A stretch of 64,000 nt of DNA, taken from Anaeramoeba flamelloides (taxonomy: Eukaryota > Metamonada > Anaeramoebidae). Shown piece by piece: positions 57,201-64,000 of the stretch; the stretch's first letter is position 1; every line of letters begins with the position of its first letter. Position numbers and translations under genes: made by a program. Below the pieces are notes generated by a model. That model was given only the letters and a program-made list of their open reading frames with translations. It was not told the DNA's origin and searched no databases. Location: NCBI GenBank assembly GCA_027625915.1, contig JANTQA010000032.1:12354001-12418000 (forward strand). The letters run 5' to 3'.

Positions 57201-58696
57201 CATAACCAAAAAAAAAAAAGCAAAAAATCTAAGAAAAATATACAAACAAAAAAAAAAAGATAAAGAAAAAGGAAAATTGAAAAGAAAAAGAAATTAAAAA
57301 AAAAAAGATATAAAAAAAAAAGAAATTATAAGAAAGAAAAAAATACATATCAAAATAGAAATAAAATAAGAAAAAAAGAAAAAAAGAAAATTAATAATAA
57401 TAATTGGAATCTTCTTTTTGCAGGATGAAAACAGTCAAAATTAAGACTAGAAACTGAACAACAATTTTTGAATTATGGTTTTTCTTACAATGAACATTTA
57501 TTTGGTGGAGTTAATATAAATGGAAATTAAAAAAAAAACTTTCAAAAAAGCGTCTAAAAATCTATTTTTAAACTATAATAAGTGTTTTGATTACATTATT
57601 GATAACACTAATATTAAAAATTAAGATAATAAGTTTACTTGATTAATTTCCCATTTATTACTTATTGATAATATTTTATATTCTTGGAAAAACTGTTCAT
57701 CATATTTCTTTCTTCTCTTTCTAAACTTTGTTCTTCTTTTCCAACGAATATTATATATTATAATATTATAGTGATCTTGGTGTTCAAATTAATGGGTATT
57801 CTGCAGTTGTCAATCAATCGATTGTTGTAGGAAATAGCGAAACAAATCCTGTTACTGGCGATCATGCAAAATTATTGTCAACAGGTAAAAAAATTATGAG
57901 CGAAATTATTGCAAATATTAGGCCAGGTGTAACAAATACAGCTATTACTAAAATCATTACTGATATTGAAAAGGAAAGTGGTGTACAAATGGTTAAAGAC
58001 GTATATTCGCATTCCATGGAGAAAGATATTGATGAAGGAGTTCGACTAATTTCCATGACTGGGACTAAGGAATCGAAAGTAGAGAAAATTACCTTTGAAG
58101 AAAATGAAGTTTATACTCTTGACGTCTTGGTTACAACTGGAAACGGAAAACTTCATGTTTCTGACCATCGACCAACCATTTTTAAAAGGGAGAAAAAAAG
58201 GGTACATCAATTAGGAACAAAGGCCGGTAGACAGGTTTTATTCTTTGTCAAAAGAAATCACCTTGATTTCGCATTCCACACAAAGGCATTTAAATCTATT
58301 GACAAGGCTTGGTTTGGCTGTAAAGAATGCTCGAAAGTTGGCTTATTTATCCCATACACCACCCAAGTCGGTTCAAAAAATGAGCCAATAGTTGGATTTA
58401 AAGCAACCATCATGGTACTTGCCGAAGAAACCGTTAAAGTTACAGGTATTTATGAACCCCCAATGTTCCTTGATCTCACAGAAAAAGAAGTCGAAAAAAA
58501 AGATGAAAAAAAAGATGAAAAAAAAGATGAAAAAAATGAAAAAAAGAAAGAAAATGAAAAGAAAAAGCCAAATAATAATAAAGGACGCGGAAAGGGTAGA
58601 GGAAGGGGTAGAGGAAAGGGAAAAGCCAAGGGAAAGGGAAAAGGTAGAGGCAGAGGTAGAGGAAAAAACAAAAAAAAGAAAAAGAAGAAAAAATAA
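54272..58696 (+). CDS. PA2G4: EBP1/PA2G4 homologue (M24 pseudo-peptidase)
   Basis: Exons 54272-54588 and 57772-58696 join across a 3183 nt intron (donor GTAAAA, acceptor TATAG, phase 2). They give 413 residues; the joined codon is the Ile of KIDLGV. Exon 1 has KAGEIADQVMSKLV and KGISFPTSIS; exon 2 continues DLGVQINGYSAVV, HSMEKDIDEG, ENEVYTLDVLVTTG and the KRE segment. All follow human EBP1 in order. The pita-bread fold is that of type II methionine aminopeptidase, but the metal ligands are not kept: 11 residues after Asp107 stands Val118, where the enzyme has Asp. EBP1 binds ribosomes near the tunnel exit and other RNAs. The last ~70 residues are unusual, with KKDE repeats (12 bp tandem units) followed by a GRGKGRGRG tail and poly-Lys, instead of the short Lys-rich tail of EBP1. 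Confidence 0.95.
55060..55560. repeat. Dispersed element R, copy 2, intronic
   Basis: Diverged relative of 43151-43649. Within it TACAGCTGTTTTAAAAAA (55302-55319) and its perfect complement ending at 55433 form a 132 bp hairpin unit. It lies in the EBP1 intron. Confidence 0.5.
56250..57090 (+). repeat. Dispersed repeat family H, copy in the EBP1 intron
   Basis: Collinear with 41400-42430: TTTTCTTGAGTTTTCTGTTTA, AATAAACCGAAAATTTAATAA, CACTCTGCAG and CACTCTACGT units near 56717, TTGAATTAGAGATATTG, CCAATTCTCTCAAGAAT and TTTTTATAATAG. Confidence 0.75.
57190..57400 (+). repeat. A-rich low-complexity tract
   Basis: About 200 bp of A runs broken by single G, C or T, in the EBP1 intron ~370 bp before the acceptor. 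No motif. Confidence 0.8.
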
Positions 58697-61430
58697 ATTA
58701 ATTTTCCTTTGAAAAGCTAGCATTATTCAAAAGATTATCTGATTTTATTTTTTTTTTTTTTTTTTTTTTTTTGGTAAATATTCATTCTAAAACAAATCTC
58801 AATATATTATTTTATTATATCATATAATAACAAGACGACAGACTTTGGAACTTTCTTTTATCATTAAATTATTATATAATCAAAGTTAACTTTTTAATTT
58901 TTTTTTTAAAGTTTTTTTTTTTTTTGAAATAAATTTTTTTTTACACTTAAAGTGCAAATATTAATCTAGATTTTCTTATTTTATTAAATAAATAAGTTAA
59001 ACAAGTATAATTAAAGTAAAATTAAGCTAAACCCCTAAACAAGATTTTTTGATTAATAAAATTTAAATTTTTAAAAACCAATTCCGAGTAAATAAAAACT
59101 TATGGGACATTTAAAATTCAAACCATTCACTATTTAATAGAGTTGTTATCAATTCTTAAGAAATTACAATATTCCACAAAATAAACAATAAAACCAATTA
59201 GGAATCAAAATAAAGCTCAATATCATCAAGTTACTTTTGGAAGAGCGTAAAACAAAAAAATGTATTGAATTTATTGTTAACAGTTTGATGAAACCTCATC
59301 TAATCTGTTAAAGAGAGAATTGTGAAATGAGGAAATTGGAGCTTCTAATTCAAAGAGTACTAACAGATATACAGTCATCAGAAGTCTTTGAATCTCAATT
59401 TAGTTTTCTCAAATAAAAAAAAAGAAAGAATAAAAAATGAAAAGTGGGTGCAAACATGAAAAATTATCATTTCAAATTGAAAAAAACAATTTTTTTCCTG
59501 TACTTTATTTAATTTATATTTTATAAAATATTTTTTATAAATTGACAAAAAAAAATCAAGAAGTTCTAACTTTATATTTTCATTTGGTTTCTTAAATATT
59601 TTATAGGTAATACAATAACTTAACAAATAAAAACAGATTTTATTTTATTTTGAAAATATTTTTCATACATTTCATATTTTAAAATTGAAAATAAAATTTA
59701 AATTGAAAAAAAAATATTTTATTAAGAAACGTCTTTGACCATAGGAACGAAGATCGTTTTTATCTTATGTATTTTATTTTTTGGTATTCATTATCTGATA
59801 ATATATATCATTTTATATAAAAAAAAATCATTATATGTAAATGGTAATATAAACTGAAACTTCATTTTTTGAAAAAAAAAAAAAAATAATTAAATATATT
59901 AAATGATAAACATTAAATTAGAGATTGGAATAAATATTTTAAATTTCTATAATTATTTTGTATTTACAATACACATAAGGCTAAACATGTATAATTATAT
60001 ATATTAATAAAACAAAATATATTATCAAATATTTTGAAAAGAGAATATAATCTTAAGGGTAAAATAAAATAATATTTTCTACTTATAATGAGTAGATTTT
60101 GAATTGTTTAAATTTGTAATTTCAAATTAAAAGGGTTTTTAAAATAGTAAATACTAATTAGAAGTATTTAAAAAATAATTCAGTTTTTGAAAAAAAAAAA
60201 TGATTTGAATTTTCTATATTTATAAAAAATACAATTTTTGTTAATTGATATAAATATCTATTTTAAACCATTTTATCAATTTAGGCCTTAATTTAAATTT
60301 TATATAATAATTAAATATATAAAGTTTCTTTGTTATTATCTAAACATAAGAAAGTTTAGTTTAATTTTTCTCAATTATTCGATTTTGTCCAATTTTTAAA
60401 AAATTAACTTATTATGATATTTTATTTTTCAAAAATAATTTGATAAATCATAAATATTAAATAAATATCATCATGTGTTAAGAATATTTTTTTTTGATCA
60501 AATGAACTTTTAATATTTTTTAAAAATACCTCTTAAAATATCTTTTTTATCAATAGTTTTAACAAAAAAATTAATATTTGTACAATTTACACCTTTTTTT
60601 CAAAGATTATCTCTATTTAGTATTTTGAAACTTAATTTGAATTGATTACAGAGGTTTTATCGAATTTTGGTTATTTACTTTCTTGAGCATTTTGGAATTA
60701 GAAAATAAAATCCTAATTCAGGTTTTAGAATTAATTTTTTTTTTAATTTTTTATTTGTATATTTTAATTAATTCTTTAAAATGTTTAAAATATCCATTAT
60801 AGGTGGTTATAATATTATTTTTAATATTAAAATAATTTTTTTTTCAAAATTCACTATTATTTTTTTGATCAAAACATTTCAATTAAACTTTCTAGACAAA
60901 TAAATTACATTTTTTTTACAAAAATATATTAAATCAAATTTTCCAAAAAAATGCTACAATATGAATTCCAAACTTTTTTCCACTTTCTGTACAATTCCCT
61001 ATTTCAAGACTAATTTAAAAATTATAATTAAAAATAATAAAATTTGAAATTGAAATAAAAACACAGTTCTTTTCTGTAATTCTCTAAGAATTAATAAATA
61101 GGAATTGTTATAATCATGAAAATCAACTTTGTAACAATTTGAAATAATTGTAAGAGCGAGATTAGAAACATAAAGTTGTAATATGAAATAGATCGAATAA
61201 AAATAAGTTTTCATATCTAATAAAAACCTCATAAAAAGTTACTCGACTAAATGACAAAAGAATTAACTTGAATTTAATTCTTAATATCAAGGAATAATTA
61301 TTCCAATCTTCTCTATTGGAAAAGAATTTTATAAAATTCATTAAACAAACCAAGGTATTTCATTAAATAGGTCTACCATGCGCCTTAAAATAGAAGAATA
61401 AACATTTTTTTTAATACATCCCAAAAGAAA
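58697..61430. other. Gene-free region between EBP1 and EMC10 genes
   Basis: Extremely A+T-rich, with no coding frame of credible composition. Unlike the other intergenic regions I saw no member of the named repeat families here. The frames at 59378-59626 and 60999-61353 (minus) lack ATG support or motifs. Confidence 0.5.
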
Positions 61431-62111
61431 ATGTTCTTACGCTCCAAAATCAAAAAGATTTTCCCACTCTTCCTTTTTTGTTTTCTTTGTTTGGCCACTT
61501 TCACTCAAAGTGAATCTTCATCAGATCAAATAGTCATTGAGCACAATTTAACTGGATCCTGGACAAAAAGAGGAGCGATCCAATTTGTTCCACCATCTGC
61601 AATTAAAAAATCCAATAAAATCCGAGAGAAATGGATCAAGACACAAATCAAAAATAAGCCGCTCACTGAAAAAGAACTCGAGATGCTCACAGATCTTGCA
61701 AACAAAGATCTTTATTATTCAATTAGGGTTAATTGTGGCTTACACGTCACCGATCTTTTGGTTTGTAATGTGATGGCGTCTGTTCGCGCAAGGGATTTGG
61801 TTCGATCAGGAGGTGTTGATCAAATCATCCTTCACCTTGGCGATTCAAATAACATTCTTGGAATTGATTACCTTACCCCAAAAAAGGATCCTCAAATAGG
61901 GCCTTGTAAAATTGCCAAAGTGGCCACATTCCAAAGCTTTAAAACAAATGCTTTCATTTCTCAACCTCAAATACAGCCAAAACCAATTTTGCATAAGGGA
62001 TACGGGAAGGATAAGAGCGAAGAAAAAAAACCTCAAAAATCCTTCCTCAAAAAGTATTGGTTTATTGCTCTTCCCGTTGGACTAATGCTTTGTGTTTCCA
62101 TGCTTGGATAA
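61431..62111 (+). CDS. EMC10: ER membrane protein complex subunit 10
   Basis: The intronless protein has 226 residues. An N-terminal signal peptide (KIFPLFLFCFLCLATFTQS) precedes a luminal domain opening IEHNLTGSWTKRGAIQFVP, as in EMC10 (EH..... FRKRG.L). Then come LTEKELEMLTDLANKDLYYSIRV, matching [23 protein letters not shown], and LHLGDSNNILGIDYLT with paired Cys. The diagnostic end is QKSFLKKYWFIALPVGLML, close to the human QKSFFAKYWMYIIPVVLFL. This is a single C-terminal membrane anchor. EMC10 is the luminal cap of the complex that inserts tail-anchored and multi-pass proteins into the ER. A possible N-glycosylation site is NLT (about residue 39). The ATG context is AAAAATG-like (AAAGAAAATG). 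No introns; neighbours are unrelated. Confidence 0.93.
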   Translation: MFLRSKIKKIFPLFLFCFLCLATFTQSESSSDQIVIEHNLTGSWTKRGAIQFVPPSAIKKSNKIREKWIKTQIKNKPLTEKELEMLTDLANKDLYYSIRVNCGLHVTDLLVCNVMASVRARDLVRSGGVDQIILHLGDSNNILGIDYLTPKKDPQIGPCKIAKVATFQSFKTNAFISQPQIQPKPILHKGYGKDKSEEKKPQKSFLKKYWFIALPVGLMLCVSMLG

Positions 62112-63536
62112 AATAATTATTATTCGATCCTTTTTTAGTTTTTTTTGTTTGCCTTTTTTACTTTTTTTTTTACTTTTCTTTTTTCTGAGGGACTTTTGTT
62201 TTTCTTTTTTTTTTTTTATCTTTTTCCTTCTAATCTTTTACAGTTTTTTGCCACAAAGGGAAAAGAAATCTTCTTACTAACTTGAACTAACTTTTCATTG
62301 TGATTTGCTGATTTAGAAGAGCTTTCACAAATGAGAACCTTGACTTTTTTTCACCCAAAAAATCTTATCAAACAAAGTTACTGTTCCCTTCTTGTGGCAA
62401 AATTGAACTGTTAGAAATCATGGCAATGCTATTTTTATTCAAACAAAAAAAAAGAAAAAACACAAGAAATACAAAACAAACTCTTAACTTCCTCTTTATT
62501 GAACCCAAAGAAGTTTTTTTTTTGAATATTCAACGAAAATGATTAAACATTGGATCTTAAATCATCATAAAAATTGAAATTTTCAAAGTCAATTCATTCA
62601 ATCTTTCCCAAAAGAAAATTGTTTTCAAAACAGGGGTTCAAGAGAAAGTTAACAAGATATTAAATGGGTGTAACGTAGAGAGTTCAAATTAATTTTGTTT
62701 TCGATTTACGATGTTTCTTTGTTTATTTAAGGGATTATTCCCTTCAAAATTAAATCTGAACAAAATTGAAAATTTGTATTTATTGACACATTTATTTTAA
62801 TTTCAAATCAAAGTGAAAGAGTGGATTTCTCTAATATTGTCGATTTTTGAAGATGGTTTTTTTTTTGAAATATATTGATTTTATTATTTTTGTGTAAATG
62901 CAGGGGGGGGTTTAATCCCTCTTCTGTAATTCCTAAACTTGCATTTTGAATTTTTTTCCAAGATTCACAAATATCTTTATTATCCACTAAAGCTAATAGC
63001 GATATGGAATCTTATTTATATCAACTGTAGGTATTTGAAAGAATTTGTGAAAATAAAATATATATTTTTCTTGATTGGATGATATTTATAGTACCCAGAA
63101 AGAAAAATACCTTTCGCAGTTTCGAAACAATGGGTCAAATTGCGTGAGTTATTTTTGGTTGAAGTAGTGAGGATCTTTGAGCAAAAAAATGAAAGTGCAT
63201 ATAAATATTCCAAGAAAATTCAATAATATTCTAAATAAGCAGAGTATTATTCAAGATAGATTTTTTTCAAGAAATAACCAAAATAAATATCCCGAGAAAA
63301 TTTACCATTTTTTTTAGCATAGCATTAAATAAAAAAATAAAAATATTAATATTTTATATCTTTTGATTTATAATTTTATTTTTAATTCAGAAATCCAGAT
63401 TTTACAATTATTTTTATCTGGTGACCAATTCCATAGAAAATGATCCCAATCTTTAATGGTATCTAAATATTTATTTAAAATTTTTGATTTTTTTACACAA
63501 TTTACTCAATTGTAATTTCTTTAGATTGATATAATA
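62112..63536. other. 3' flank of EMC10 and gene-free DNA
   Basis: T-rich 3' flank. An isolated G8 run stands at 62903-62910. The minus frame 63016-63213 has no motif. Confidence 0.5.
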
Positions 63537-63731
63537 CTGTCATTTCCACTTCCAAGGTCCAAACTTTGAAGGAAATTTAAGGCACAAAAAAAATCTCAAA
63601 TTAAGGCACAAAATTCAAATTCTAGTAAAATAATTTGTATAAAAAAAATTCCAAAAAAGGTGCTTTAATTTGAGATTTTTTTGTGCCATATATTTCGTTG
63701 ACAGTTTGTGTCCTAAAAGTGGAACTGGTTG
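63537..63731. mobile_element. Family B MITE, copy 5
   Basis: Starts CTGTCATTTCCACTTCCAAGG and ends AAGTGGAACTGGTTG, flanked by TA on both sides. It is moderately diverged. It abuts repeat L within ~15 bp. Confidence 0.82.
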
Positions 63732-63744
63732 TAAAAATATATAA

Positions 63745-64000
63745 ACTCTGTTTCAGTTAAAGGGACCCAACGTTATTTTCAAATATCAATTATCTTATAT
63801 AATTGACATTTGAAGAACAAATAAGAAATAAACAGAATAATACACATCAAAGAATTGTTGATATATGTCTGAAAGAAAACTAATAAATCAATAAATTTTC
63901 TTAAAAATTGAAAAACTCAAATTCTTAGGGTCATATTGAGAAAAACAAGAATGTTCGTTTTGAACTTCTACTGGTATGTGAATAATAAATACGAAACAAT
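63745..64000 (-). repeat. Dispersed repeat family L, copy 2, cut by the window end
   Basis: Reads as the reverse complement of 14040-14335: CTGTTTCAGTTAAAGGGACC, TTGACATTTGAAGAAC, GATATATGTCTGAAAGAAAA, GAACTTCTACTGGTATGTG. Confidence 0.8.

Noticed and set aside
58373-58723. Two minus-strand frames rich in Phe/Ser/Pro/Leu
   Set aside because: Antisense of the EBP1 Lys/Gly/Arg-rich tail.
62903-62910. Isolated G8 run
   Set aside because: Unusual in this composition but a lone homopolymer; there are no neighbouring G runs to form a quadruplex.

Overview
The window is nuclear DNA of a very A+T-rich microbial eukaryote. The signs are GT-AG introns, eukaryote-only proteins (Mediator, ER membrane complex, EBP1, Aha1) and an asparagine-rich tract, in a gene-poor sequence full of short palindromic transposons. 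An anaerobic or free-living amoeba or amoeboflagellate (for example an Anaeramoeba-like lineage) would fit, but the sequence does not fix the species. Short dense Dictyostelium-type introns do not match the 3-4 kb introns seen here.

Eight host genes can be supported. In order they are: an FHA-AAA ATPase (2292-5810, minus) with Gln at the Walker B catalytic Glu position; a four-exon single C2-domain protein (10400-11256, plus); an intronless Aha1/Hch1-type Hsp90 co-chaperone domain (21922-22362, plus); a two-exon membrane-anchored metallophosphoesterase of TMPPE type (30175-31570, minus); a MED28-like Mediator subunit (36764-37141, minus); a multi-exon polytopic membrane protein of 7TM type (40320-46591, minus) with a 4.4 kb intron; the EBP1/PA2G4 homologue (54272-58696, plus) with a 3.2 kb intron; and EMC10 (61431-62111, plus). 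They are unrelated housekeeping or signalling genes with no operon logic.

The rest is mostly repeats. At least ten families can be recognised by eye. (A) is a ~260 bp MITE with TIR CTGTTATTTTCC and TA target duplication. (B) is a ~195 bp near-palindromic MITE with TIR CAGTCAGTTTCAC, TA target duplication and six copies. (E) has three ~370 bp copies. (H) is ~0.8-1.4 kb and carries a four-unit 10-bp array. (I) and (K) are Tc1/mariner-like remnants, one nested in the other. (L), (R) and R1 are further dispersed families. There are also several single fold-back elements. The most distinctive is a 1258 bp element at 26217-27474, with a perfect 20 bp TIR and two arrays of TATCGCGAT-like palindromes, remarkable in DNA this poor in CG. 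A 5'-truncated LINE tail with poly(A) lies at 48981-49293.

Insertions are nested (B in A, I in K) and crowd the introns of the 7TM and EBP1 genes, which explains the size of those introns. Repeat boundaries were judged by eye and are approximate unless a terminal repeat is quoted.
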